From: Sipunculus nudus
Taxonomy: Eukaryota; Annelida; Sipuncula; Golfingiida; Sipunculidae
DNA: 64,000 nt
Assembly (NCBI GenBank): GCA_026874595.1
Contig: CM049313.1
Coordinates: forward strand, 78,980,659 to 79,044,658
Reading direction: 5' to 3'
The notes under the pieces are model-generated. The model saw only the letters and a list, made by a program, of their open reading frames with translations. It had not been told where the DNA came from and made no database searches. Shown here in pieces: positions 47,947-61,397 of the stretch. The position numbers and the translations under genes were made by a program. Numbering within the stretch: the first letter of the stretch is position 1; every line of letters begins with the position of its first letter.

Positions 47947-48566
47947 TACGATCCGCCATGTACCCCGGTGGTCGGCACCTTTTATTTTGTTTTCGTTGTC
48001 GCCAAACATTACTCGCCAGGTGTCATTGATGTCAATTACAAGGATTTATGCTTGTTAGGTCAGCTAACTGTAAGTCAGCTGAGGTATAGCAATGGCGCTT
48101 TGACCGTCCGTTCGCAGGGCACAAGTTGTAACTGATGGTCCCAGAAACTGCTAAGTAAAGATCCAGGGAGGTCATTAAAAAATATCCTCGGAAACCTGAA
48201 ATTAGGTCACTTCGACCTATATCCTTCCACCTATATAGCTTGAAAGTACCCCACAAAGTAAAAAAAAAAATTGATATCAAATATGGATTGTCATGAAAAT
48301 TGCCTTATATATTGACTATAAATAATTTTGTCATTTCCCTTAATGGGCTGACGCCACCTGCAATTGTCTTATTGTAACGAATATTTATTTCTATTATTTT
48401 AATATATAATGACAACAATCATGTCATTTTATCAGCTGTGATTACATCTAGTGTCCCAAAACCTGGTGTGTTTATTGACTACAAATTGTAATCACCCTGT
48501 CTGTGTGTCTGTTCGTCTGTCTGTCTGTTCATCCACACAATTTTGTTTCCAGATGATAATTCCAGG

Positions 48567-50794
48567 TTGGTTTGACAAATCTTGACTTACATATAGCCCC
48601 GCACTGAAGCACGAATCTGTAAGATTTTTGGGTTATGAAGTCAAAGGTCGAGGTCACAGGACTCACTTGTTTATTAAGATTATGGTTGCATTTTATGCCA
48701 AGCTTTTCATCCCAAACCTTCCATCTTGCGCATTTAGCTGACTTGGCAGTATGTGGGAGAGCATAAATGATTTTTCTGGGTCGCCATTAAAGTAAGAACC
48801 CTGTCGATTTTAGGGCCCAGGGATCAAAGACGAATGTTACAGGACCCATTTCTATAAAAAGAATGCGTATGCATTTCAAGCCAAACTTTATGTCACAAAC
48901 CTTGTATCTTCCGGATATTGCTCACCTGTCGATAGTGGAAGATTCTCTTTGATTTCGGGGTCATAGGGTGAAAGGTCAAAGTCACAGGGCCCTTCGGTTC
49001 ACAAATTAGGTTATGGTGGAAATCTGCTTTGGACAGTTTGGCTTTAAATATTGATTTTATTAATGACCCACAACTAAAGTAAGAACCATTTTGATTAATA
49101 GTGTCCAGAGATCGAAGGTGAAGGTTATAGGAGCCTCATCTTTAAAAAGATTGTGGAGGCACTGTAAATCAAACTTTTCATCCCAAACTTGCCATCTTTC
49201 ACACATGGCTTACTCGCCCAAAGTGAGGAAATCTGTAGCCTTTTGGGTTACCTGGTCAGAGTTAAAGGTCACTTTTATAAAGATTGTTACAGAAATCGAA
49301 ATGCTGCAAGTTCAAGGATAATAAGTTCTCCGATTTTTTGGTCACGAGGTCATTGATTTAAGGTCACAGGACTGTCATTCTGAAAAATTTCTTTAAAAAA
49401 TATCCTGATAGACAAATTCAGTTGAGCGTCGAGACCCACGAGTCCTTAGTTTGAGATAAATCATTTAAATTAGTATTGAGTTTTTATTAGCATTAAGAAA
49501 GAACTTGAATATTTGCAACCCGCAGTATTGACTCTATGTCCTGTATGTTAAAAGATCATACCTTGTAATCAATTCTGAACAGACTGAGTCGCTGGATATT
49601 CAGAAAATAATATTCTGAGAGGGTACTCTCAGAGAATTGGAAGAAAATCTAGTTATGTCGGTAGTAAGGCAGTTCAGTTGAGTATCCTGTTATTGGACAT
49701 TTACCACACGAGCTGAGCAGTCATTTCTATGAATTTTTCTTGATATAGATAGTTTGAAATAACGAGACCCGCCAAATTACTTTTTGAGCCTCAACGAATA
49801 ATTTGATAGTAACTAAGAAATTCAGGAACATTTTAACTTGTATCCTCACTGATATGGAAAATTAAACTCTTTCCAGACATTGACAGCATTTGTGATATGA
49901 CTTTGTGAAATCAATACCACATTGATTTTCAATTTTAAATGTCTGCTTTTCAAGAGAAAGCGTTCATGTAATTGCACTGGTAATAGAAGGAAGGGAAATG
50001 CTCTCACCATTTTAATTTTGTGAAATGAGAAGCAGATGATCAATTGAAAATAGCAAATGGGGGTAAATCATGACTGCATTGTATGCCGGCCTAGATAGCT
50101 CAGTTGGGAGAGCGTTAGACTGAAGATCTAAAGGTCCCTGGTTCAATCCCGGGTCTGGGAATACGGTCCGCCATGTACCCCGGCGGTCGGCACCTTTTAT
50201 TTTGTTTTCGTTTTCGCCAAACATTACTCGCCAGGTGTCATTGATGTCAATTACAAGGATTTATGCTTGTTAGGTCAGCTGACTGTAAGTCAACTGAGAT
50301 ATAGCAATGGCGCTTTGACCGTCGTGCGTCCTGCCGTCCGTTCGCAGGGCACAAGTTGTAACTGATGGTCCCGGAAACTGCTAAGTAAAGATCCAGGGAG
50401 GTCATTAAAAAATATCCTCGGAAACCTGAAATTAGGTCACTTCGACCTTTATCCTTTCACCTATATAGCTTGAAAGTACCCCACAAAGTAAAAAAAAATT
50501 GATATCAAATATGGATTGTCATGAAAATTGCCTTATATATTGACTATAAATAATTTTGTCATTTCCCTTAATGGGCTGACGCCACCTGCATTTTTCTTAT
50601 TGTAACGAATATTTATTTCTATTATTTTACTATATAATGACAACAATCATGTCATTTTATCAGCTGTGATTACATCTAGTGTCCCAAAACCTGGTGTGTT
50701 TATTGACTACAAATAGTAATCACCCTGTCTGTGTGTCTGTTCGTCTGTCTGTCTGTTCATCCACACAATTTTGTTTCCAGATGATAATTCCAGG
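48567..50794 (+). repeat. Unit 21 (subfamily B, duplication junction)
   Basis: 2,228 bp. Its first 0.8 kb matches unit 24 (CTTTGGACAGTTTGG with 4 bp lost near 49028; TTGTTTATTAAG near 48668). The rest matches unit 18. It is therefore the junction unit of the 8,378-bp duplication. Confidence 0.95.
50089..50161 (+). tRNA. tRNA-Phe (GAA), unit 21, acceptor variant
   Basis: Duplicate of the unit 18 gene with the same G1-A72 mismatch (A at 50160). Confidence 0.92.
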
Positions 50795-53026
50795 TTGGTT
50801 TGACAAATCTTGACTTACATATGGCCCCCCACTGAAGCACGAATCTGTAAGATTTTTGGGTTATGAGGTCAAAGGTCGAGGTCACAGGACTCACTTGTTT
50901 AAAAAGATTATGGTTGCATTTTATGCCAAGCTTTTCATCCCAAACCTTCCATCTTGCGCATTTAGCTGACTTGGCAGTATATGGGAGAGCATTAATGATT
51001 TTTCTGGGTCGCCATTAAAGTAAGAACCCTGTCGATTTTGGGGCACAGCGATCAAAGACGAAGGTTACAGGACCCATTTCTATAAAAAGAATGCGTATGC
51101 ATTTCAAGCCAAACTTTATGTCACAAACCTTGTATCTTCCGGATATTGCTCACCTGTCGATAGTGGAAGATTCTCTTTGATTTCGGGGTCATAGGGTGAA
51201 AGGTCAAAGTCACAGGGCCCTTCGGTTCACAAATTAGGTTATGGTAGAAATCTGCTTTGGACAGACAGTTTGGCTTTAAATATTGATTTTATAAATGACC
51301 CACAACTAAAGTAAGAACCATTTTGATTTATAGTGTCCAGAGATCGAAGGTGAAGGTTATAGGAGCCTCATCTTTAAAAAGATTGTGGAAGCACTTTAAA
51401 TCAAACTTTTCATCCCAAACTTTCCATCTTTCACACATGGCTTACTCGCCCAAAGTGAGGAAATCTGTAGCCTTTTGGGTTACCTGGTCAGAGTTAAAGG
51501 TCACTTTTATAAAGATTGTTACAGAAATCGAAATGCTGCAAGTTCAAGGATAATAAGTTCTCCGATTTTTTGGTCACGAGGTCATTGATTTAAGGTCATA
51601 AGACTGTCATTCTAAAAAATTTCTTTAAAAAATATCCTGATAGACAAATTCAGTTGAGCGTCGAGACCCATGAGTCCTTAGTTTGAGATAAATCATTTAA
51701 ATTAGTATTGAGTTTTTATTAGCATTAAGAAAGAACTTGAATATTTGCAACCCGCAGTATTGACTCTTTGTCCTGTATGTTAAAAGATCATACCTTGTAA
51801 TCAATTCTGAACAGACTGAGTCGCTGGATATTCAGAAAATAATATTCTGAGAGGGTACTCTCAGAGAATTGGAAGAAAATCTAGTTATGTCGGTAGTAAG
51901 GCAGTTCAGTTGAGTATCCTGTTATTGGACATTTACCACACGAGCTGAGCAGTCATTTCTATGAATTTTTCTTGATATAGATAGTTTGAAATAACGAGAC
52001 CCGCCAAATTACTTTTTGAGCCTCAACGAATAATTTGATAGTAACTAAGAAATTCAGGAACATTTTAACTTGTATCCTCACTGATATGGAAAATTAAACT
52101 CTTTCCAGACATTGACAGCATTTGTGATATGACTTTGTGAAATCAATACCACATTGATTTTCAATTTTAAATGTCTGCTTTTCAAGAGAAAGCGTTCATG
52201 TAATTGCACTGGTAATAGAAGGAAGGGAAATGCTCTCACCATTTTAATTTTGTGAAATGAGAAGCAGATGATCAATAGAGAATAGCGAATGGGGGTAAAT
52301 CATGACTGCATTGTATGCCGGCCTAGATAGCTCAGTTGGGAGAGCGTTAGACTGAAGATCTAAAGGTCCCTGGTTCAATCCCGGGTCTGGGCATACGGTC
52401 CGCCATGTACCCCGGCGGTCGGCACCTTTTATTTTGTTTTCGTTGTCGCCAAACATTACTGGCCAGGTGTCAATGATGTCAATTACAAGGATTTATGCTT
52501 GTTAGGTCAGCTAACTGTAAGTCAACTGAGGTATAGCAATGGCGCTTTGACCGTCGTGCGTCCTGCCGTCCGTTCGCAGGGCACAAGTTGTAACTGATGG
52601 TCCCAGAAACTGCTAAGTAAAGATCCAGGGAGGTCATTAAAAATTATCCTCGGAAACCTGAAATTAGGTCACTTCGACCTATATCCTTCCACCTATATAG
52701 CTTGAAAGTACCCCACAAAGTAAAAAAAAATTGATATCAAATATGGATTGTCATGAAAATTGCCTTATATATTGACTATAAATAATTTTGTCATTTCCCT
52801 TAATGGGCTGACGCCACCTGCATTTTTCTTATTGTAACGAATATTTATTTCTATTATTTTACTATATAATGACAACAATCATGTCATTTTATCAGCTGTG
52901 ATTAAATCTAGTGTTCCAAAACCTGGTGTGTTTATTGACTACAAATAGTAATCACCCTGTCTGTGCGTCTGTTCGTCTGTCTGTCTGTTCATCCACACAA
53001 TTTTGTTTCCAGATGATAATTCCAGG
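50795..53026 (+). repeat. Unit 22 (subfamily B, duplicate of unit 19)
   Basis: 2,232 bp. No difference from unit 19 was found at the positions compared. Confidence 0.95.
52321..52393 (+). tRNA. tRNA-Phe (GAA), unit 22
   Basis: Consensus gene, duplicate of the unit 19 gene. Confidence 0.97.
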
Positions 53027-54202
53027 TTAATTTGACAAATCTTGACTTACATATGGCCCCCCACTGAAGCACGAATCTGTAAGATTTTTGGGTTATGAGG
53101 TCAAAGGTCGAGGTCACAGGACTCACTTGTTTAAAAAGATTTTGGTTGCATTTTATGCCAAGCTTTTCACCCAAACCTTCCATCTTGCGCATTTAAGCTG
53201 ACTTGGCAGTATATGGGAGAGCATAAATGATTTTTCTGGGTCGCCCTTAAAGTAAGAACCCTGTCGATTTTGGGGCCCAGCGGTCAAAGACGAAGGTTAC
53301 AGGACCCATTTCTATAAAAAGAATGCTTATGCATTTCAAGCCAAACTTTATGTCACAAACCTTGTATCTTCCGGATATTGCTGACCTGTCAATACTGGAA
53401 GATTCTTTTTGATTTCGGGGTCATAGGGTCAAAGGTCAAAGTCACAGGGCCCATCGGTTCACAAATTAGGTTATGGTGGAAATCTGCTTTGGACAGACAG
53501 TTTGGCTTTAAATATTGATTTTATTAATGACCCTCAACTAAAGTAAGAACCATTTTGATTTATAGTGTCCAGAGATCGAAGTTGAAGGTTATAGGAGCCT
53601 CATCTTTAAAAAGATTGTGGAAGCACTGTAAATCAAACTTTTCATCCCAAACTTTCCATCTTTCACACATGGCTTTCTCGCCCAAAGTGAGGAAATCTGT
53701 AGCCTTTTGGGTTACCTGGTCAGAGTTAAAGGTCACTTTTATAAAGATTGTTACAGAAATCGAAATGCTGCAAGTTCAAGGATAATAAGTTCTCCGATTT
53801 TTTGGTCACGAGGTCATTGATTTAAGGTCACAGGACTGTCATTCTGAAAAATTTCTTTAAAAAATATCCTGAAAGACAAATTCAGTTGAGCGTCGAGACC
53901 CATGAGTCCTTAGTTTGAGATAAATCATTTAAATTAGTATTGAGTTTTTATCAGCATTAAGAAAGAACTTGAATATTTGCAACCAGCAGTATTGACTCTT
54001 TGTCCTGTATGTTAAAAGATCATACCTTGTAATCAATTCTGAACAGACTGAGTCGCTGGATATTCAGAAAATAATATTCTGAGAGGGTACTCTCAGAGAA
54101 TTGGAAGAAAATCTAGTGATGTCGGTAGTAAGGCAGTTCAGTTGAGTATCCTGTTATTGGACATTTACCACACGAGCTGAGCAGTCATTTCTATGAATTT
54201 TT

Positions 54203-55899
54203 ATGCCCCCGCCACAAAGTGGCCGGGGCATATAGTTTTACCCATGTCCGTCATTCCGTCATTCCGTCATTCTGTCATTCCGTCATTCCGTCCTTCCGTC
54301 ATTCCGAAATCAAACAGTTGTACGGACTTTTTTTCCCAATGCCTGCAGATATTGGGCTAATTTTTGGTGTGTGGGCCGATATAGACCAGTTACAGATCGA
54401 GTTTGTGTTTCGTCCCGGTTGACCTACTTTTGACCGTTTTACGGCTCCTAAACTTAGAAAATTTCATGAAAAATAGAAATATTCATGACAGATACACATG
54501 TACGGACTTTTTTTCGCAATGCCTGCAGATATTGGCCTGATTTTTGGTGTGTGAGCAGATATAGACCAGTTACAGACCGAGTTCGCGTTTCGTCCCGGTT
54601 GACCTATTTTTGACTGTTTTACGGCTCCTAAACTTAGAAAATTTAATGAAAAATAGAAATATTCATGACAGATACACATGTACGGACTTTTTTTCGCAAT
54701 GCCTGCAGATATTGGCCTGATTTTTGGTGTGTGGGCAAATATAGACCAGTTACAGATCATGTTCGCGTTTCGTCCCGGTTGACCTACTTTTGACCGTTGT
54801 ACAAACATAGAAAATTTCATTAAAAATAGAAATATTCATGAAAGATACACATGTACAGACTTTTTTTTCGCAGTGCCTGCAGATATTGGCCTGATTATTG
54901 GTGTGTGGGCAGATAAAGACCTGTTACAGATCGAGTTCGCGTTTCGTCCTGGTTGACCTACTTTTGACCGTTTTACGGCTCCTGAACATAGAAAATTTCA
55001 TGAAAAATATGAAATATCATGACAAATACACATGTACGGACTTTTTTCGCAATGCCTGCAGATATTGGCCTGATTTTTGGTGTGTGGCCAGATATTGACC
55101 AGTTACAGATTGAGTTCGCATTTCGTCCTGGTTGACCTACTTTTGACTGTTTTACGGCTCCTGAACATAGAAAATTTCATGTAAAACATAAATTTTCATG
55201 ACAAATACACTTGTACAGACTTTTCTTCACAATACCTGCAGATATTGGCCTGATTTTTCGTGTGTGACCTATTTTTGACCGTTTGACGGTGCTCTAACAA
55301 AGAAAATTTCATAAAAAGGTGCATATGTATGGACTTTTTTTCGCAGTGCCTGCAGATACGGGCCTGATTTTTGATGTGTAGGCAGATAATGACCAGTTAC
55401 AGATCGAGTTCTTGTTTTCTCTCAGTTGACCTACTTTTGACCTTTTGACTGCTCCTGAAGATAGAAAGTTTCATGAAAAATATAAATTTTCATAACAAAT
55501 GCATATGTACTTACTTTTCTTCCTCAATGCCTGCAGATACCACCCTGATTTTTTATGTGTGGGCAGATAATGACAGTTACAGATCGAGTTCGCTTTTCAT
55601 CCCGGTTGACCTACTTTTGATTGTTTTACGGCTCCTAAACATAGAAAATTTCATGAAAGACAGAAATTTTTATGGAAAATGCACATGTATGGACTTTTTT
55701 TCACAATGCCTGCATATACTGGCATGATTTTTAGTGTGTTGCTTGATGATGACCCGTTACAGATCGAGTTTGCATTTTGCCCTTGTTGACCTACTTTTGA
55801 CCATACGACACCTCCTGAACTTAAAAAAATTTACAAAATTTTACAAATGTTTCTAATTTGCCCAAGGCGGGGGCATTCGTGTCGTTCCGACACATCTGG
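54203..55899 (+). mobile_element. HINE/pearl-like element, copy 2
   Basis: Same insertion point and same internal structure as copy 1: 5' hairpin 54203-54231, minisatellite 54247-54306, nine core repeats 54319-55853, inverted repeat 55866-55876, 3' hairpin 55879-55893. It is a passenger of the 8,378-bp duplication, not an independent insertion. Confidence 0.78.
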
Positions 55900-56251
55900 T
55901 TCTTGATATAGATTGTTTGAAATAACGAGACCCGCCAAATTACTTTTTGAGCCTCAACGAATAATTAGATAGTAACTAAGAAATTCAGGAACATTTTAAC
56001 TTGTATCCTCACTGATATGGAAAATTAAACTCTTTCCAGACATTGACAGCATTTGTGATATGACTTTGTGAAATCAATACCACATTGATTTTCAATTTTA
56101 AATGTCTGCTTTTCAAGAGAAAGCGTTCATGTAATTGCACTGGTAATAGAAGGAACGGAAATGCTCTCACCATTTTAATTTTGTGAAATGAGAAGCAGAT
56201 GATCAATTGAGAATAGCGAATGGGGGTAAATCATGACTGCATTGTATGCCG

Positions 56252-56324
56252 GCCTAGATAGCTCAGTTGGGAGAGCGTTAGACTGAAGATCTAAAGGTCC
56301 CTGGTTCAATCCCGGGTCTGGGCA
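56252..56324 (+). tRNA. tRNA-Phe (GAA), unit 23
   Basis: Consensus gene, duplicate of the unit 20 gene with the same trailer changes. Confidence 0.97.
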
Positions 56325-56944
56325 TACGATCCGCCATGTACCCCGGTGGTCGGCACCTTTTATTTTGTTTTCGTTGTCGCCAAACATTACTCGCCAGGTG
56401 TCATTGATGTCAATTACAAGGATTTATGCTTGTTAGGTCAGCTAACTGTAAGTCAGCTGAGGTATAGCAATGGCGCTTTGACCGTCCGTTCGCAGGGCAC
56501 AAGTTGTAACTGATGGTCCCAGAAACTGCTAAGTAAAGATCCAGGGAGGTCATTAAAAAATATCCTCGGAAACCTGAAATTAGGTCACTTCGACCTATAT
56601 CCTTCCACCTATATAGCTTGAAAGTACCCCACAAAGTAAAAAAAAAAATTGATATCAAATATGGATTGTCATGAAAATTGCCTTATATATTGACTATAAA
56701 TAATTTTGTCATTTCCCTTAATGGGCTGACGCCACCTGCAATTGTCTTATTGTAACGAATATTTATTTCTATTATTTTAATATATAATGACAACAATCAT
56801 GTCATTTTATCAGCTGTGATTACATCTAGTGTCCCAAAACCTGGTGTGTTTATTGACTACAAATTGTAATCACCCTGTCTGTGTGTCTGTTCGTCTGTCT
56901 GTCTGTTCATCCACACAATTTTGTTTCCAGATGATAATTCCAGG

Positions 56945-59166
56945 TTGGTTTGACAAATCTTGACTTACATATAGCCCCGCACTGAAGCACGAATCTGTAA
57001 GATTTTTGGGTTATGAAGTCAAAGGTCGAGGTCACAGGACTCACTTGTTTATTAAGATTATGGTTGCATTTTATGCCAAGCTTTTCATCCCAAACCTTCC
57101 ATCTTGCGCATTTAGCTGACTTGGCAGTATGTGGGAGAGCATAAATGATTTTTCTGGGTCGCCATTAAAGTAAGAACCCTGTCGATTTTAGGGCCCAGGG
57201 ATCAAAGACGAATGTTACAGGACCCATTTCTATAAAAAGAATGCGTATGCATTTCAAGCCAAACTTTATGTCACAAACCTTGTATCTTCCGGATATTGCT
57301 CACCTGTCGATAGTGGAAGATTCTCTTTGATTTCGGGGTCATAGGGTGAAAGGTCAAAGTCACAGGGCCCTTCGGTTCACAAATTAGGTTATGGTGGAAA
57401 TCTGCTTTGGACAGTTTGGCTTTAAATATTGATTTTATTAATGACCCACAACTAAAGTAAGAACCATTTTGATTAATAGTGTCCAGAGATCGAAGGTGAA
57501 GGTTATAGGAGCCTCATCTTTAAAAAGATTGTGGAGGCACTGTAAATCAAACTTTTCATCCCAAACTTGCCATCTTTCACACATGGCTTACTCGCCCAAA
57601 GTGAGGAAATCTGTAGCCTTTTGGGTTACCTGGTCAGAGTTAAAGGTCACTTTTATAAAGATTGTTACAGAAATCGAAATGCTGCAAGTTCAAGGATAAT
57701 AAGTTCTCCGATTTTTTGGTCACGAGGTCATTGATTTAAGGTCACAGGACTGTCATTCTGAAAAATTTCTTTAAAAAATATCCTGATAGACAAATTCAGT
57801 TGAGCGTCGAGACCCATGAGTCCTTAGTTTGAGATAAATCATTTAAATTAGTATTGAGTTTTTATTAGCATTAAGAAAGAACTTGAATATTTGCAACCAG
57901 CAGTATTGACTCTTTGTCCTGTATGTTAAAAGATCATACCTTGTAATCAATTCTGAACAGACTGAGTCGCTGGATATTCAGAAAATAATATTCTGAGAGG
58001 GTACTCTCAGAGAATTGGAAGAAAATCTAGTTATGTCGGTAGTAAGGCAGTTCAGTTGAGTATCCTGTTATTGGACATTTACCACACGAGCTGAGCAGTC
58101 ATTTCTATGAATTTGTCTTGATATTAATAGTTTGAAATAACGAGTCCCGCCAAATTACTTTTTGAGCCTCAACGAATAATTTGATAGTAACTAAGAAATT
58201 CAGGAACATTTTAACTTGTATCCTCACTGATATGGAAAATTAAACTCTTTCCAGACATTGACAGCATTTGTGATATGACTTTGTGAAATCAATACCACAT
58301 TGATTTTCAATTTTAAATGTCTGCTTTTCAAGAGAAAGCGTTCATGTAATTGCACTGGTAATAGAAGGAACGGAAATGCTCTCACCATTTTAATTTTGTG
58401 AAATGAGAAGCAGATGATCAATTGAGAATAGCGAATGGGGGTAAATCATGACTGCATTGTATGCCGGCCTAGATAGCTCAGTTGGGAGAGCGTTAGACTG
58501 AAGATCTAAAGGTCCCTGGTTCAATCCCGGGTCTGGGCATACGGTCCGCCATGTACCCCGGCGGTCGGCACCTTTTATTTTGTTTTCGTTGTCGCCAAAC
58601 ATTACTGGCCAGGTGTCATTGATGTCAATTACAAGGATTTATGCTTGTTAGGTCAGCTGACTGTAAGTCAACTGAGGTATAGCAATGGCGCTTTGACCGT
58701 CGTGCGTCCTGCCGTCCGTTCGCAGGGCACAAGTTGTAACTGATGGTCCCAGAAACTGCTAAGTAAAGAGGTCATTAAAAAATATCCTCGGAAACCTGAA
58801 ATTAGGTCACTTCGACCTATATCCTTCCACCTATAGGGCTTGAAAGTACCCCACAAAGTAAAAAAAAAAATTGATATCAAATATGGATTGTCATGAAAAT
58901 TGCCTTATATATTGACTATAAATAATTTTGTCATTTCCCTTAATGGGCTGACGCCACCTGCATTTTTCTTATTGTAACGAATATTTATTTCTATTATTTT
59001 ACTATATAATGACAACAATCATGTCATTTTATCAGCTGTGATTACATCTAGTGTCCCAAAACCTGGTGTGTTTATTGACTGCAAATAGTAATCACCCTGT
59101 CTGTGTGTCTGTTCGTCTGTCTGTCTGTTCATCCACACAATTTTGTTTCCAGATGATAATTCCAGG
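56945..59166 (+). repeat. Unit 24 (subfamily B)
   Basis: 2,222 bp, the shortest full unit. It lacks 4 bp (CTTTGGACAGTTTGG near 57406) and 8 bp (GTAAAGAGGTCATT near 58763). It shares the 8-bp loss, AACCAGCAG, GACTGCAAATAG and CCCCGCACTG with unit 26. Confidence 0.95.
58467..58539 (+). tRNA. tRNA-Phe (GAA), unit 24
   Basis: Consensus gene. Confidence 0.97.
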
Positions 59167-61397
59167 TTGGTTTGACAAATCTTGACTTACATATGGCCCC
59201 CCACTGAAGCACGAATCTGTAAGATTTTTGGGTTATGAGGTCAAAGGTCGAGGTCACAGGACTCACTTGTTTAAAAAGATTATGGTTGCATTTTATGCCA
59301 AGCTTTTCATCCCAAACCTTCCATCTTGCGCATTTAGCTGACTTGGCAGTATGTGGGAGAGCATAAATGATTTTTCTGGGTCGCCATTAAAGTAAGAACC
59401 CTGTCGATTTTGGGGCACAGCGATCAAAGACGAAGGTTACAGGACCCATTTCTATAAAAAGAATGCGTATGCATTTCAAGCCAAACTTTATGTCACAAAC
59501 CTTGTATCTTCCGGATATTGCTGACCTGTCGATACTGGAAGATTCTTTTTGATTTCGGGGTCATAGAGTCAAAGGTCAAAGTCACAGGGCCCATCGGTTC
59601 ACAAATTAGGTTATGGTGGAAATCTGCTTTGGACAGACAGTTTGGCTTTAAATATTGATTTTATTAATGACCCACAACTAAAGTAAGAACCATTTTGATT
59701 TATAGTGTCCAGAGATCGAAGGTGAAGGTTATAGGAGCCTCATCTTTAAAAAGATTGTGGAAGCACTGTAAATCAAACTTTTCATCCCAAACTTTCCATC
59801 TTTCACATATGGCTTATTCGCCCAAAGTGAGGAAATCTGTAGCTTTTTGGGTTACCTGGTCAGAGTTAAAGGTCACTTTTATAAAGATTGTTACAGAAAT
59901 CGAAATGCTGCAAGTTCAAGGATAATAAGTTCTCCGATTTTTTGGTCACGAGGTCATTGATTTAAGGTCACAGGACTGTCATTCTGAAAAAAATTCTTTA
60001 AAAAATATCCTGATAGACAAATTCAGTTGACCGTCGAGACCCATGAGTCCCTAGTTTGAGATAAATTATTTAAATTAGTATTGAGTTTTTATTAGCATTA
60101 AGAAAGAACTTGAATATTTGCAACCCACAGTATTGACTCTTTGTCCTGTATGTTTAAATATCATACCTTGTAATCAATTCTGAACAGACTGAGTCACTGG
60201 ATATTCAGAAAATAATATTCTGAGAGGGTACTCTCAGAGAATTGGAAGAAAATCTAGTTATGTCGGTAGTAAGGCAGTTCAGTTGAGTATCCTGTTATTG
60301 GACATTTACCACACGAGCTGAGCAGTCATTTCTATGCATTTAACTTGATATAGATAGTTTGAAATAACGAGACCCGCCAAATTACTTTTTGAGCCTCAAC
60401 GAATAATTTGATAGTAACTAAGAAATTCAGGAACATTTTAACTTGTATCCTCACTGATATTGAAAATTAAACTCTTTCCAGACATTGACAGCACTTGTGA
60501 TATGACTTTGTGAAATCAATACCACATTGATTTTCAATTTTAAATGTCTGCTTTTCAAGAGAAAGCGTTCATGTAATTGCACTGGTAATAGAAGGAACGG
60601 AAATGCTCTCACCATTTTAATTTGTGAAATGAGAAGCAGATGATCAATTGAGAATAGCGAATGGGGGCAAATCATGACTGCATTGTATGCCGGCCTAGAT
60701 AGCTCAGTTGGGAGAGCGTTAGACTGAAGATCTAAAGGTCCCTGGTTCAATCCCGGGTCTGGGCATACGGTCCGCCATGTACCCCGGTGGTCGGCACCTT
60801 TTATTTTGTTTTCGTTGTCGCCAAACATTACTGGCCAGGTGTCTTTGATGTCAATTACAAGGATTTATGCTTGTTAGGTCAGCTAACTGTAAGTCAACTG
60901 AGGTATAGCAATGGCGCTTTGACCGTCGTGCGTCCTGCCGTCCGTTCGCAGGGCACAAGTTGTAACTGATGGTCCCAGAAACTGCTAAGTAAAGATCCAG
61001 AGAGGTCATTAAAAAATATCCTCGGAAACCTGAAATTAGGTCACTTCGACCTATATCCTTCCACCTATAGGGCTTGAAAGTACCCCACAAAGTAAAAAAA
61101 ATTGATATCAAATATGGACTGTCATGAAAATTGCCTTATATAGTGACTATTAATAATTTTGTCATTTCCCTTAATGAGCTGACGCCACCTGCATTTTTCT
61201 TATTGTAACGAATATTTATTTCTATTATTTTACTATATAATGACAACAATCATGTCATTTTATCAGCTGTGATTACATCTAGTGTCCCAAAACCTGGTGT
61301 GTTTATTGACTACAAATAGTAATCACCCTGTCTGTGTGTCTGTTCGTCTGTCTGTCTGTTCATCCACACAATTTTGTTTCCAGATGATAATTCCAGG
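59167..61397 (+). repeat. Unit 25 (subfamily B, most diverged)
   Basis: 2,231 bp. It has more private changes than its neighbours: CAAAAAAATTC-type indel near 59988, TTGACCGTCG near 60026, TATTGAAAATT near 60458, and one T lost in AATTTGTGAAAT near 60621. Its 5' part (GGGGCACAGCG near 59411, GCTGACCTGTCGATACTGG near 59520) matches the partial unit 27. Confidence 0.95.
60693..60765 (+). tRNA. tRNA-Phe (GAA), unit 25
   Basis: The gene body is consensus although the rest of this unit is the most changed. The leader has GGGGGCAAATC and the trailer has GGTGG. Confidence 0.97.

Larger units (their letters stand above)
44649..48566 (+). repeat. Unit 20 (subfamily B with 1.7-kb insertion)
   Basis: 3,918 bp. 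An ordinary B unit interrupted about 1.18 kb from its start. Downstream of the tRNA it has lost 15 bp between two CCGTC copies (near 48103), leaving one. Confidence 0.95.
40990..49367 (+). repeat. 8,378-bp tandem duplication, copy A
   Basis: The sequence recurs 8,378 bp downstream without a difference that I found at the positions compared, including the 1.7-kb insertion and the mutated unit 18 tRNA. The left limit is T40989 against C49367. The shared junction window ends at 49438, because C49439 differs from T57817. The breakpoint thus lies within about 71 identical bases. The block spans three tRNA genes. Confidence 0.9.
53027..56944 (+). repeat. Unit 23 (subfamily B with 1.7-kb insertion, duplicate of unit 20)
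   Basis: 3,918 bp, same length and features as unit 20. Confidence 0.95.
49368..57745 (+). repeat. 8,378-bp tandem duplication, copy B
   Basis: Second copy, from within unit 21 to within unit 24. It carries the same insertion, the same C72A tRNA and the same 15-bp loss. The near absence of differences points to a very recent duplication, or to an assembly artefact. Confidence 0.9.
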
